Of a stretch of 53,959 nt of DNA, positions 33,831 to 43,188 are shown one piece after another (position 1 is the first letter of the stretch; every line of letters starts with the position of its first letter). The DNA is taken from the NCBI GenBank assembly GCA_904399395.1, contig CAJFPJ010000038.1:1-53959 (forward strand), read 5' to 3'. Made by a program: the position numbers and the translations under genes. Origin of the DNA: an uncultured Clostridia bacterium (GTDB taxonomy: Bacteria; Bacillota; Clostridia; Oscillospirales; Acutalibacteraceae). The notes beneath the pieces were generated by a model. That model saw only the letters and a program-made list of their open reading frames with translations. It was not told the origin of the DNA and did not search any database.

Positions 33831-34796
33831 ATGAAGGAAGTTTTTGATGCTATTATTCAGGGAATCATCCAGGGGGCAACGGAATTTCTCCCTGTTTCCA
33901 GCAGCGGGCATCTCTCGTTGACCCAGCACTTTCTTGGCATTGAAGAACCTGGGATGCTTTTTGACGTTCTTCTCCACATAGGAACGCTTGTGGCCGTCTG
34001 TTTTGTATATTACAAGCTGCTATTTAGACTAATAAAAGCCTTTTTCGGCATGGTTAAGAAAATTTTCACCGGTAAATTCCGTTGGAGCCAAATGGATGCG
34101 GATGAAAATCTCGTTATGATGCTGATTATCGGCCTTGTGCCTCTGTTTCTCATGTTTTTCCCCGTACCGGGGACTGGCATGAAGGTGAAAGATTTTGCAG
34201 ATCTCTGGGCAACAGATTCTTCTATTCTTATCGAAGGCTTTGCCCTTCTTGCAACCAGTGTTCTGCTTTTTATTGCTATGCGCAAAAGCAAAAAAATGCT
34301 GGAAAGAGCCGAATTGCGCGCTAGAAGTCAGGGGGAGTCCCATGCTGTTCGCCCTGCCGGCCGGAAACGGTTTAACCCCATCGATGCCATATGTGTGGGT
34401 TTGGCCCAGTGTGTAGCCGCTGTATTTCCGGGCCTTTCCCGCTCGGGTTCCACTCTTTCGGTTGGGCTCATGCGGAATATTAACCGGCAGACGGCTCTGG
34501 ATTATTCTTTTGTTTTGGGCATTCCGGCTATTTTGGCGGCGGCTGTTGTTTCCGCTAAGGATGCTGTAGAAGCGGGGGAAGAAATCCATGCACTTCCCAT
34601 GATCGTGGGTGTTGTCACCGCAGCAGTGGTGGGTTTCTGTGCTATCAAGCTCCTTAGATGGATGGTTTCCAGCAATAAACTTCTTCCTTTTGTGATCTAT
34701 ACAGCCGTAGTCGGCGCTATTGTAGTAATTATAGCCCTGATTGAACAGGGAGCGAATGTTTATATTGGTATCCAGGCAGCATCTGCAGCGATTTGA
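33831..34796 (+). CDS. uppP: Undecaprenyl-diphosphatase
   Basis: A 321-residue integral membrane protein (BacA/UppP family) that recycles the cell-wall lipid carrier by removing a phosphate from undecaprenyl diphosphate. Signature motifs: GATEFLPVSSSGHL (about 15) and AVFPGLSRSGST (about 205). There are around eight hydrophobic segments. A loop insertion rich in basic residues (about 155-185) separates the halves. The ATG at 33831 follows GGAGG; a TTG six codons earlier overlaps that site and is less likely. A GC-rich hairpin at about 33781-33802 lies between tepA and uppP. The protein also confers bacitracin resistance in other bacteria. Confidence 0.95.
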   Translation: MKEVFDAIIQGIIQGATEFLPVSSSGHLSLTQHFLGIEEPGMLFDVLLHIGTLVAVCFVYYKLLFRLIKAFFGMVKKIFTGKFRWSQMDADENLVMMLIIGLVPLFLMFFPVPGTGMKVKDFADLWATDSSILIEGFALLATSVLLFIAMRKSKKMLERAELRARSQGESHAVRPAGRKRFNPIDAICVGLAQCVAAVFPGLSRSGSTLSVGLMRNINRQTALDYSFVLGIPAILAAAVVSAKDAVEAGEEIHALPMIVGVVTAAVVGFCAIKLLRWMVSSNKLLPFVIYTAVVGAIVVIIALIEQGANVYIGIQAASAAI

Positions 34797-34800
34797 TGTT

Positions 34801-34872
34801 TTGTCAGACTAGCAGGATGTTGCTATAATGGAGGCAGTTGTCAAATTGCCGCCCGGCCAAAAGCCGGGCGGC
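34801..34872 (+). promoter_or_regulatory. ftsK promoter and GC-rich leader hairpin
   Basis: TTGTCA (34801-34806), 17 bases, TATAAT (34824-34829). About 12 bases after the expected start lies a perfect 10-bp hairpin, GCCGCCCGGC-CAAAA-GCCGGGCGGC (34848-34872), 20 bases ahead of the ftsK start. With no U-tract it is not a standard terminator; it may protect the 5' end or damp translation. It may also help end the uppP transcript. Confidence 0.7.
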
Positions 34873-34892
34873 CTATTACATAAAGAGGTTGG

Positions 34893-37514
34893 ATGGATGT
34901 GGCACAGAATAGAAAAACAGCTTCAAAGCCGGTAGCCGGCAGAACGAAAAAAACAGGTACGAAAGCCTCCGGGAGAATGACCAAAGAAGAGCGGGAGCAG
35001 AAAAGACTGAGAGAGATGGCCAGAATCAAGCAGAGAAATCAAATGGTGGCCCTGCTTCTTTTTGTTCTCAGTATCCTAACGGCCAGCCTTGTGCTGATTC
35101 CGGGCGAACATGTGTGGTATTGGCTGCACAGCCAGATCATGGGCCTTTTTGGCACATGTGCTATTATGTGGCCGATTTTGCTTCTGTATGTTTCTGTTAT
35201 TACGGCGTTTGAAAGAGCCAGCAGCCGAATGACTGGGAAAATCTCTTTGATGGTGGGAATTATTTTGCTTTTCTGTGGAGCCGTATATTTGTTCGGCGAG
35301 CCCGTTTCAGGTATGAATTTCTGGCAGGCACTTGGAAAGCTTTATAGTGATGGCATTCTTCGTAAGGGAGCGGGCTTTTTCGGGGGATTGATCGGTCTGC
35401 CTTTGGCCTCTGCCTTTGGGCAAATTGGGTCTAAAATTGTTATAATTCTTCTGCTGTTTATTTTAATTATGATCCTAACGGGAACCAGTATGGCTCAGCT
35501 TTTTCGTGCTGTGGCCAAACCCGCTTCGGCTGTTTCAACGGCTGTAGGAAACGTAAGGGACCGTCGAATGCAGCAACGGGAGCTGAAGAGAGAGATGAAT
35601 ATCGATATACCTCTGGAGGAGGAACCCTCAAAAACAGTTGCTAAGCGGGGGCGTAGCGACAAGCTGCGTCAGCTGGAAAAGGTATTTTCCATTTCGGATA
35701 GTCCCTCTTCTGCAGGAGGACATCGGGAAGTGGATGCGGCCCCCGCATCCACTTCGAGCCAGAGGCGAGATCCTGTGGATGCTGTAGCCGCTGCACAGGA
35801 ACCTCCCGCCGTAATATCTTCTGCACCTTTCATGAAGGAAACAAAGAAGAATATACAAACTGCGGAGACCGGCACAGGGGCTGAAGAAGCTGTTGCCGCC
35901 TATGAGCAGAAAAAAGAAATGCGGAAAAAAGAGGAAAAGAAGGCGGAGTCCCCCATAGGGACGCCTGTGGACTTTCCCCTTGTGCAGGAAGGTGCCGGAG
36001 ATAAAAATGTATACCACGCACCTCCTGTGACTATGCTGGCAGAAACAAAAGTTTTAGATGAAAGCACGCAGAACGAAGAGCTGCAGACGAACGGCCATAT
36101 GCTGGTAGAAACTCTGAAAAGCTTTGGTGTGCAGACAAAAATTGTAGATATTTCCCGGGGACCAACGGTAACCCGTTATGAGTTGCAGCCTGCTGCAGGC
36201 GTAAAGATCAGCCGCATTACGAATTTGGCGGATGATATCGCTATGAACCTGGCGGCTTCCGGTGTTCGTATTGAAGCGCCAATTCCGGGAAAGGCAGCTG
36301 TGGGAATTGAGGTTCCCAATAAGCATACCACGACTGTTCGCATGCGGGAACTGATTGAAAGCAACAGCTTTTTGACTTCCCGCAGTAAGCTTTCTGTGGT
36401 GCTGGGAAGAGATATTGCGGGGGAAGTCACGGTGGCGGATCTTTCCAAAATGCCGCATCTTCTGATTGCGGGTACCACTGGCTCCGGTAAATCCGTGTGC
36501 ATAAATTCTATGATTATCAGCCTTGTATATAAAAGCAGCCCCGAGGACGTTCGTTTTCTGATGATTGACCCCAAGGTTGTGGAACTGGGGATCTATAACG
36601 GAATTCCACATCTGCTGGTTCCGGTGGTCACAGATCCCAGAAAAGCAGCGGGAGCTCTGGGGTGGGCTGTTACTGAAATGCTCAAGCGCTATAAAATGTT
36701 TGCAGAAAACAATGTGCGTGATTTGCAGGGATATAATCAGCTTGCAGCCTCCAATGGATATGTGGATGCTCAGGGGCAGCCCATGCCGAAGTTACCTCAG
36801 ATTGTCATAATCGTGGATGAGCTCTCTGACCTTATGATGGCAGCACCCAACGAAGTGGAAGATTCCATCTGCCGTTTGGCTCAGATGGCTCGTGCGGCGG
36901 GCATGCATCTGGTAATAGCTACCCAGCGCCCGTCTGTGGACGTAATCACCGGCTTGATCAAAGCCAACATTCCAAGCCGTATCGCTCTCACGGTTTCTTC
37001 GCAGGTGGATTCCAGAACAATTCTCGATATGGGCGGAGCGGAAAAGCTTCTGGGAAGAGGAGATATGCTGTTTGCTCCGGTAGGCTGCCAGAAGCCAATC
37101 CGCGTGCAGGGATGTTTTGTCAGCGACGGCGAAATTGAAAGCATTGCTAATTATCTGAAATCCTCAGAAAATGAATACGACAGCGATATTATCGACGAGA
37201 TCGAGAAGAATGCTGTGGCGGAAAAAGAGAAGTCCTCCGGTGAAGAAAGCGGAGGCGATGGAGATCCGATGATTCCAGAGGCCGTGAAATGCGTTGTGGA
37301 AGCAGGGCAAGCCTCTACTTCCTTGCTGCAGAGAAGGCTACGGCTGGGATATGCGCGGGCGGGCCGTCTGATTGACGAGATGGAACAGATGGGAATTGTA
37401 GGTCCTCACGAAGGGAGCAAGCCTCGCCAGGTTTTAATCACCTATCAGCAGTGGTTAGAGATGAATATGCGCCAGGCGGATGAAGCGGAGATTCGGGAGA
37501 AAAGTGAAACATAA
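34893..37514 (+). CDS. ftsK: FtsK/SpoIIIE-family DNA translocase
   Basis: An 873-residue protein. The N-terminal tail is Lys-rich; four transmembrane helices lie between about 48 and 200, followed by a charged low-complexity linker (about 215-360). The motor domain has Walker A AGTTGSGKSVCIN (about 525) and Walker B QIVIIVDELSDLMM (about 635). The C-terminal gamma winged helix (about 800-870; VVEAGQASTSLLQRRLRLGYARAGRLID) reads DNA polarity sites. It moves chromosome ends across the division or spore septum. Whether it is the vegetative or sporulation paralogue cannot be told. AGAGGTTGG precedes the ATG closely. Proximity to tepA matches the Bacillus spoIIIE locus. Confidence 0.96.
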   Translation: MDVAQNRKTASKPVAGRTKKTGTKASGRMTKEEREQKRLREMARIKQRNQMVALLLFVLSILTASLVLIPGEHVWYWLHSQIMGLFGTCAIMWPILLLYVSVITAFERASSRMTGKISLMVGIILLFCGAVYLFGEPVSGMNFWQALGKLYSDGILRKGAGFFGGLIGLPLASAFGQIGSKIVIILLLFILIMILTGTSMAQLFRAVAKPASAVSTAVGNVRDRRMQQRELKREMNIDIPLEEEPSKTVAKRGRSDKLRQLEKVFSISDSPSSAGGHREVDAAPASTSSQRRDPVDAVAAAQEPPAVISSAPFMKETKKNIQTAETGTGAEEAVAAYEQKKEMRKKEEKKAESPIGTPVDFPLVQEGAGDKNVYHAPPVTMLAETKVLDESTQNEELQTNGHMLVETLKSFGVQTKIVDISRGPTVTRYELQPAAGVKISRITNLADDIAMNLAASGVRIEAPIPGKAAVGIEVPNKHTTTVRMRELIESNSFLTSRSKLSVVLGRDIAGEVTVADLSKMPHLLIAGTTGSGKSVCINSMIISLVYKSSPEDVRFLMIDPKVVELGIYNGIPHLLVPVVTDPRKAAGALGWAVTEMLKRYKMFAENNVRDLQGYNQLAASNGYVDAQGQPMPKLPQIVIIVDELSDLMMAAPNEVEDSICRLAQMARAAGMHLVIATQRPSVDVITGLIKANIPSRIALTVSSQVDSRTILDMGGAEKLLGRGDMLFAPVGCQKPIRVQGCFVSDGEIESIANYLKSSENEYDSDIIDEIEKNAVAEKEKSSGEESGGDGDPMIPEAVKCVVEAGQASTSLLQRRLRLGYARAGRLIDEMEQMGIVGPHEGSKPRQVLITYQQWLEMNMRQADEAEIREKSET

Positions 37515-37519
37515 CTAAG

Positions 37520-37557
37520 AGGCGGCTGTGCAAGAAATGGGCAACAGCCGCCTTTTC
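37520..37557 (+). terminator. Intrinsic terminator after ftsK
   Basis: AGGCGGCTGT (37520-37529) pairs with ACAGCCGCCT (37544-37553), followed by TTTCT. Confidence 0.88.
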
Positions 37558-37633
37558 TATCTAGTGGCTGCATAAGAGAAAGAAAGTTTATTTACAATTC
37601 TGTAAAATCCTTCTCTTTCCAGGAAATCGGCCA

Positions 37634-37817
37634 TGTGATATAATGGAAATCAGCTGAAGAAGCGTTCCAACTGCGTCCGAAGGAATTATCTGCATCGTTT
37701 AGAACTCCCCCACATAATCCGAGGGGGCATTCTTTGGGCGGTTTATGCAAGAGCCGGTGCTGAACTCCGGAAAGGATTGCTTTTTCATACTGTATTTAAT
37801 AACAAGGAGGATGAAAA
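37634..37817 (+). promoter_or_regulatory. tldD promoter (extended -10) and leader
   Basis: TGTGATATAAT (37634-37644) is an extended -10 without a good -35. The roughly 165-base leader holds CCCCC/GGGGG (37707-37727) and a CCGG/CCGG hairpin, but nothing I can assign to a known RNA class. Confidence 0.5.
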
Positions 37818-39200
37818 ATGATTCAGGATAAACTATCGCAGTTTAAAGCGGATTTCTCAGCGCATACAGAACTGCGGGCACAGATAAATACCACTCGACG
37901 GATTGGCCTTCTGGGAGGAAATCTGGTGACAAATCTGCGCTCAGAGCAGGGAGGCGTTTCTGCCCGGGTATATGAGGGCGGCGTATATGGTTTTTCTTCC
38001 AGCGCTGATTATACGGAGGACTCCATCCGCGCAGTGTTAAAAGCGGCTCAGGAAAACGCTCATTTTCTCAACAGTCGTGTTTGTAAAGGTAAAGGTCCTC
38101 TGCCCACTATCGGAAGAGGAAGCAAAAAGTTGGATCTGGAATTTCGTGACGCAGAACAAAAGAAATATATCAGTTTTGCCAAAGAAGTAGACGCATATAT
38201 TGCGGAGAAATACCCGGACTTGGCCAGCCGCTCCATTATCGTTCGGAGTGAATGCACGGAAAAACTCTTAGTGGTCAGCGATGGATTTGATTCTCGCTCC
38301 CTCTTGCCCAGAACGCATATATATGTAACGCTTACGGCCAATACACGGGATGGTTCTACCGTTGAACTCATGTGTATGTTTGGGGATTGTGGGGACTTTG
38401 ACAGCAATTTCACGGAACCGGAACGTCTATTCCCAGAGATTGACAGAACGTACAATGAGCTAAGAAAAAAAGCGGAGGGCATTTATGCGGATGCGGGCCT
38501 GAAGGACTGTGTCCTGCACCCAAATCTGGCAGGCATCCTAGCTCATGAAGCTGTAGGCCACACGGTGGAAGCCGATCTCGTTCTGGGGGGATCTGTGGCA
38601 TCCCATTGCCTAAATAAGCAGGTGGCCAGTGAACTGGTCACTATGATTGATTTTGCGCATACACTCCCGGATGGTTCTCCTGCACCACTTCCTGTTCTGG
38701 TGGATGATGAGGGAACTCCGGCAGAAGATGCCGTTCTGATCGAAAACGGCATCCTTAAAGGGTATATGAACAATCGGGAATCGGCAGAGCGATTTGGCGT
38801 AAAGCCTCAGGGGAATGCCAGAGGATATCTTTTTTCGGATGAACCTCTGATCCGTATGCGCAATACGGGAATTCTCCCCGGAAAAGATAAACTGGAGGAT
38901 ATGATTGCCGCTATTGATGATGGATATTATCTGACGGAAACTAATAATGGCCAGGCGGATACTACAGGCGAATTTATGTTTGGCGTATGCATGGGATATG
39001 AAATTAAACACGGAAAATTAGGGAGGGCTATCCGGGATACGACTATATCCGGCGTAGCTTTTGATATGCTGAAGACGGTGGATATGCTTTCTGACGAATG
39101 CATCTGGAGCTGTAACGGCACATGCGGAAAAAAACAGCCCATGGCGGTAGGCATGGGCGGCCCCGCGGTTAAATGCCGCGTGACCATCGGCGGACGGTAA
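37818..39200 (+). CDS. tldD: TldD-family metalloprotease subunit
   Basis: A 460-residue TldD homologue with the HEXXXH zinc motif seen as HEAVGH at residues 243-248. Other conserved parts are NNRESAERFG, TNNGQADTTGEFMFG and the C-terminal MGGPAVKCRVTIGG. TldD works as a heterodimer with TldE/PmbA, which follows 15 bases later. Together they form a cavity protease that degrades unfolded peptides and in some bacteria matures modified peptides. AAGGAGG precedes the ATG. No obvious peptide precursor gene is adjacent. Confidence 0.94.
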   Translation: MIQDKLSQFKADFSAHTELRAQINTTRRIGLLGGNLVTNLRSEQGGVSARVYEGGVYGFSSSADYTEDSIRAVLKAAQENAHFLNSRVCKGKGPLPTIGRGSKKLDLEFRDAEQKKYISFAKEVDAYIAEKYPDLASRSIIVRSECTEKLLVVSDGFDSRSLLPRTHIYVTLTANTRDGSTVELMCMFGDCGDFDSNFTEPERLFPEIDRTYNELRKKAEGIYADAGLKDCVLHPNLAGILAHEAVGHTVEADLVLGGSVASHCLNKQVASELVTMIDFAHTLPDGSPAPLPVLVDDEGTPAEDAVLIENGILKGYMNNRESAERFGVKPQGNARGYLFSDEPLIRMRNTGILPGKDKLEDMIAAIDDGYYLTETNNGQADTTGEFMFGVCMGYEIKHGKLGRAIRDTTISGVAFDMLKTVDMLSDECIWSCNGTCGKKQPMAVGMGGPAVKCRVTIGGR

Positions 39201-39215
39201 GGAGGCGCGTTGAAA

Positions 39216-40517
39216 ATGACAAATCGTGATATTGCCCAGTATGCACTGGAGGCGCTGAAAAAAGCCGGTGCAGATGAAGCGCAGTGCATTGTTTCTCAGG
39301 GAAAAAGCGATGAACTGAATGTGGACGGCGGGGAATTCAGCCTGATGCGCAGCCTCTTAAACAGCTCTGTTTCCTTGAAAGCCATCGTTAATCACAGAAA
39401 AGGGACAGTCTCCCTGAATCGACTGGATCGTGAATCTATCGACAAGGCTGTTTCCGAGTGTATTGCTGCAGCGGAGTCTTCTGTGCAGGATGAGGCGGAG
39501 GCAATCTCATCCATGCCTGAAAAAGGGCAGACAGAGTTTGTCTCCGGTGTGCTGGAGCCGGATATGAATGGGCTTTTTGACAGGATTCAAGAGTGTATGC
39601 ATACGCTGAAATCCCAGTATCCAAAAGTCCTAATGGAACAGTTGATTTCTGAATACAGTCATACAAATATACTGTATATGAATACCAACGGAGTGGAGCT
39701 TTCCTATACGGCCGGTGGATATGGATTCAGCACCATGTTTTCTGCTCATGAAGGGGAAAAGGCCTCCTCCTTTAATGGTTACGGGGCTAATTTGAATTCC
39801 CTGGAAATTCCTTTTCTAGAGGTGGGGCAGCAGAAGATCCTTTTAGAGGAGAGTGAAAAACAGCTTTCGGCTCATCCTATAGAGGGAAAATTTACAGGAA
39901 CTTTGGTTATTACCCCTGCATGCCTGGGAGAGATTCTCTCTACAGTCATAGGAAATTTTATGTCTGATTCCGTGATAATCGATAAGACCAGCCCATGGAT
40001 AGAAAAGCTCGGGGAAAAAGTGGCAGATGCCTCCTTTACTCTTCGTACAATTCCATTGGATGATAGAATTGTCTGCGGAGAACGGTTTACCAGCGAAGGT
40101 TACCGCAGTGAAGACGAAACGCTGATCGATAAAGGAATTCTGAAGACCTTTAAGCTTTCTGCTTATGGTTCCCGCAAAACTGGGTATCCCCGGTCGCTGA
40201 ATTCCAGTTGGAACTTGGAAGTTCTCCCAGGAGAAAGCTCCTTAGAGGATATTCTTTCCGGCATTGATAAGGGCCTTGTGCTGAATCGCTTTTCCGGCGG
40301 GCAACCCGGCACAAATGGTGATTTTTCGGGTGTTGCGAAAAACAGTTTCCTGATTGAAAACGGAAAGGTGACGGATGCTGTCAGCGAGACGATGGTAAGC
40401 GGCAATTTGGCTGAGCTTCTTCTTCAAATCCGGGGCATCTCAAAAGAAAGGCTTTGTGACGGGGCAACGGTCCTTCCCTGGATAGCTTTTGACGGTGTTA
40501 CGATCTCGGGAAAATAA
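39216..40517 (+). CDS. tldE: TldE/PmbA-family protease subunit
   Basis: A 433-residue partner of TldD. It lacks the HEXXXH motif, as expected, and has the TldE end region SGNLAELLLQIRGISKERLCDGATVLPWIAFDGVTISG. GGAGG at 39201 fits the ATG at 39216 better than the in-frame TTG at 39210. Translation is likely coupled to tldD. The heterodimer holds the zinc site in the TldD half, while TldE shapes the chamber. Confidence 0.93.
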   Translation: MTNRDIAQYALEALKKAGADEAQCIVSQGKSDELNVDGGEFSLMRSLLNSSVSLKAIVNHRKGTVSLNRLDRESIDKAVSECIAAAESSVQDEAEAISSMPEKGQTEFVSGVLEPDMNGLFDRIQECMHTLKSQYPKVLMEQLISEYSHTNILYMNTNGVELSYTAGGYGFSTMFSAHEGEKASSFNGYGANLNSLEIPFLEVGQQKILLEESEKQLSAHPIEGKFTGTLVITPACLGEILSTVIGNFMSDSVIIDKTSPWIEKLGEKVADASFTLRTIPLDDRIVCGERFTSEGYRSEDETLIDKGILKTFKLSAYGSRKTGYPRSLNSSWNLEVLPGESSLEDILSGIDKGLVLNRFSGGQPGTNGDFSGVAKNSFLIENGKVTDAVSETMVSGNLAELLLQIRGISKERLCDGATVLPWIAFDGVTISGK

Positions 40518-40537
40518 CGATAGGGAGATAAAGGAAT

Positions 40538-40780
40538 ATGCGAACTTTATGCATTGATCGCTTTGAAGGAAATTTTGCAGTATGCGAGGAGCTTTTGGAT
40601 CATCCTGTGAAAGCCAAGGATATTCGTTACTTTGGCATTGAAAAAAATGAGCTTCCCCAGGGGGCTGCCGAGGGAAGCGTACTTCTGGTGAAGGATGACG
40701 GCACACTGCTTCTGGACCAAAAGCAAACCGATGCTCGAAGGGCAAAGGCTATGAAACTTCAGAGAAATTTGTGGGAGTAA
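40538..40780 (+). CDS. DUF3006 small protein
   Basis: An 80-residue soluble protein. Its beta-rich core (MRTLCIDRFEGNFAVCEE, GSVLLVKDDGTLLLD) matches the DUF3006 family, small OB-like proteins of Firmicutes with unknown function that often contain a DRFEG-x-x-AV start. It ends with a charged helix (QTDARRAKAMKLQRNLWE). AGGGAGATAAAGGA precedes the ATG 20 bases after tldE, so it is the last gene of that operon. Confidence 0.85.
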   Translation: MRTLCIDRFEGNFAVCEELLDHPVKAKDIRYFGIEKNELPQGAAEGSVLLVKDDGTLLLDQKQTDARRAKAMKLQRNLWE

Positions 40781-40818
40781 GCTAAACCGAAGAAAAATCA
40801 CATCTATTGCGAAAGAAA

Positions 40819-40856
40819 AAGAAAGGGCTCTGTCTGGAACGACAGCGCCCTTTCTT
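40819..40856. terminator. Bidirectional terminator between DUF3006 gene and rodA
   Basis: AAGAAAGGGCTCTGTC pairs with GACAGCGCCCTTTCTT with one mismatch. A-rich and T-rich flanks allow use from both sides, where the genes converge. Confidence 0.88.
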
Positions 40857-40867
40857 GGCATTGTAAT

Positions 40868-42040
40868 TTAAAACGCGGGGGAAACTCTGGAATGAAGGGT
40901 AACATGCTCTGGGTCGTTGCGATGCATAGCCACACATTCCACCAAACCAAATCCCAGATATAGGCAGGCGCTGCTGGAGCCGCCGGCGCTGAAGAAGGGG
41001 AGGGTAACGCCCATAACCGGCAAGAATAGAAGACACATGCCGATATTGGAAATCGTCTGGATACAAATGATGGCAAAAAATCCCAGGCAGATGGAAGAGC
41101 CAAGCAAATCCGTAGATTTATGGGCTATCCGCAGGACACGGTACATTAAAAGAAGCAAAAGAAGCAGAATCAGAATGCATCCCACAAAGCCCAGGCTTTC
41201 TCCAGCCACAGAAAAGATATAGTCGCTTTCCTGCACAGGCACGGCGCCTTTCTGGACTCTGGGGGCGTCCCCAAGGCCGCGTCCCCAAAGCTGACCGCTC
41301 CCAATAGAGATTCTCCCCTGCAACTGCTGGAGCCCGTTCCCAATGGGATCCTCTTCCGGATGTAGAAATGTGGTAAGACGGTCTTTCTGGTAATTAGCGA
41401 TAATGCCGGAATTCCATGCATAGGGAATCGCTACCGCCATCAGAGCAAAGATCACTGCGAAATACCGCAGCTGAATTCCTGCACCGAAACTCATAACCAG
41501 GAACATAAAGAAAAACACGACGGCAGATCCCATATCCTTCTGTATGATGACCATCCATCCCACAGGGATGACAGCATGCACACCTAAAAGAACGATCTGC
41601 AGGGGATTTTTCAGCAAATCCTTTTCCTGCAGAATCGAGAGGTGCTTCCCAAATGTCAGCATAAAAGCGATCTTAACCAGTTCGCTGGGCTGAAAGGTAA
41701 GCCCTCCGGGAATTTCGATCCATGCTCTTGTATTCATACCGCCGCTGCTCTCTATGGCCAACCCATTTATCTGAGTATATACCAGCAGCAGCAGGCAAAA
41801 GCCCCCCACCAGCCACCATAACTTGGCCAGATTCCGGTAATCGAAAAAGGTGATGAATAGTGCACCTGCGTAACCTGCACCGATGGCTAGCAGATGAATG
41901 AGAAAATAGCTTTTGCCGTCATCTTTTGGAACGGTGCGGAGCAGCAAAAGGCTGTAAATAGAAATAGTAAGCATAATAAGCCAAAGGAGCTTATCTGCAC
42001 GCTTTAGATAGCTAAGTATGGAACGACCTATATTTTGCAT
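40868..42040 (-). CDS. rodA: RodA/FtsW/SpoVE-family peptidoglycan glycosyltransferase
   Basis: A 390-residue SEDS membrane protein with about ten transmembrane helices. Family motifs: NTRAWIEIPGGLTFQPSELVKIAF (about 100-125), the QKDMGSAVVFF segment, and the C-terminal QTISNIGMCLLFLPVMGVTLPFFSAGGSS. It polymerises lipid II together with a class B penicillin-binding protein, during elongation or sporulation. The R-x3-W of RIG-less FtsW forms cannot settle which paralogue it is; I favour RodA because of the short N-terminus. GTGAGGA precedes the ATG. It is alone on its strand, so no division or mreBCD neighbours help. Confidence 0.9.
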   Translation of the reverse strand: MQNIGRSILSYLKRADKLLWLIMLTISIYSLLLLRTVPKDDGKSYFLIHLLAIGAGYAGALFITFFDYRNLAKLWWLVGGFCLLLLVYTQINGLAIESSGGMNTRAWIEIPGGLTFQPSELVKIAFMLTFGKHLSILQEKDLLKNPLQIVLLGVHAVIPVGWMVIIQKDMGSAVVFFFMFLVMSFGAGIQLRYFAVIFALMAVAIPYAWNSGIIANYQKDRLTTFLHPEEDPIGNGLQQLQGRISIGSGQLWGRGLGDAPRVQKGAVPVQESDYIFSVAGESLGFVGCILILLLLLLLMYRVLRIAHKSTDLLGSSICLGFFAIICIQTISNIGMCLLFLPVMGVTLPFFSAGGSSSACLYLGFGLVECVAMHRNDPEHVTLHSRVSPAF

Positions 42041-42477
42041 GGTTTCCTCACAATCCTGTATATTTATATCATAATGAAAAGCAAGGCGGGGAACATCAGA
42101 TTTCAGAAGCCGCCCCGCAGTTTCTTTTATTATAATGGGTTATGGTATAAACCGCAAGAAAACAATCTATGAATCCTGATGATAAGTGTGGCTTATTAGA
42201 GAGGAAATATTCCATATAGAAAATTGTGTACATTAGGTAACTTTCGATTTCTACCCTTGTGCGGTATGTGGTATACTGTGAATAAAAGACATAAAAGCAT
42301 TTTTATGTAAGATACCTTATAACAATGGTGCTCTGTGCACGAAGTAAACCTATTAGATTTTTATTCTGTATCTGCGGGCTGAAAACTGGAAATCTGTAAG
42401 AAATTCGTAAGAAACAAGAAGCCTTTTTGTAAGGATAGAGCTGTAAACTAGAAACAGGCAAAGGGGATGGAGTTTTC
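42041..42477 (+). promoter_or_regulatory. Divergent region with two-component promoter and direct repeats
   Basis: This is the intergenic region between rodA and the response regulator. An extended -10, TGGTATACT, ends at 42277 (TATACT 42272-42277). GTAAGAAA occurs at 42396 and 42407, exactly 11 bases apart, with a variant GTAAGGAT at 42429, a further 22 bases on. Direct repeats with an 11-base period are the usual binding pattern of OmpR-type response regulators, so autoregulation is likely. Another hairpin, GCGGGG/CCCCGC (42086-42118), lies near rodA. No gene is seen. Confidence 0.55.
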
Positions 42478-43188
42478 ATGAGTCAGTGTGTTTTGGTTGT
42501 AGATGACGACAGGGAAATTGTAAGAGCGATTTCCCTTCTGTTGGAGAGAGAGGGCTATACCGTTCTGAAGGCCTACGACGGATACGGCGCTCTGGAACAG
42601 GTGATGGACAGCCGGGTTCAGCTTTTGATTGTGGATATTATGATGCCCAGGCTGGACGGTTTGTCGGCGGTGATGAAGATTAGAGAAAAGAAAAATCTTC
42701 CAATCATTGTCCTTTCTGCTAAAAGTGAGGATACAGATAAAATTCTGGGGCTTTCCATGGGAGCCGATGATTATATCACAAAGCCTTTCAACCCTATGGA
42801 GTTGGTGGCAAGGGTTCGTTCTCAGCTGAGGCGATATACGAGCCTGGGAGATATCCATACACTGCAGACGGGAACAAGAATCAACAACGGCAGACTCACC
42901 TATTGTCCGGAAGAGCATCTTCTTCTGGCAGATGGAGACCCTGTTCATCTCACAGCCACGGAAATGAAAATCATGGATCTGCTTATGCGCAATATTGGCC
43001 GGATTTTTCCTGCTGAGGAGATATTTTCCAGAGTATGGGGAGAAAATGCCTATTCGGCTGAAAATACGGTTATGGTCCATATCCGGCGGATCCGCGAAAA
43101 GATAGAACTCAATCCCAAAGAGCCAGAATATATAAAGGTGGTGTGGGGAATTGGCTATAAAATGGAAAAAATCTCATCCGGCGCTTAG
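42478..43188 (+). CDS. OmpR/VanR-type response regulator
   Basis: A 236-residue response regulator. The receiver domain (1-115) has the acidic pocket VVDDD, the phosphoacceptor Asp53 in IVDIMMPRLDG, the Thr/Ser position in IVLSAKS and the Lys in ITKPFNP. The C-terminal winged helix (about 140-232; HLTATEMKIMDLLMRNIGRIFPAEEIFSRVWG and NTVMVHIRRIREKIE) is of the OmpR class and resembles VanR. It ends in TAG, and the kinase gene overlaps its end by 38 bases. The stimulus is not evident; neighbours give no clear target. Confidence 0.93.
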   Translation: MSQCVLVVDDDREIVRAISLLLEREGYTVLKAYDGYGALEQVMDSRVQLLIVDIMMPRLDGLSAVMKIREKKNLPIIVLSAKSEDTDKILGLSMGADDYITKPFNPMELVARVRSQLRRYTSLGDIHTLQTGTRINNGRLTYCPEEHLLLADGDPVHLTATEMKIMDLLMRNIGRIFPAEEIFSRVWGENAYSAENTVMVHIRRIREKIELNPKEPEYIKVVWGIGYKMEKISSGA

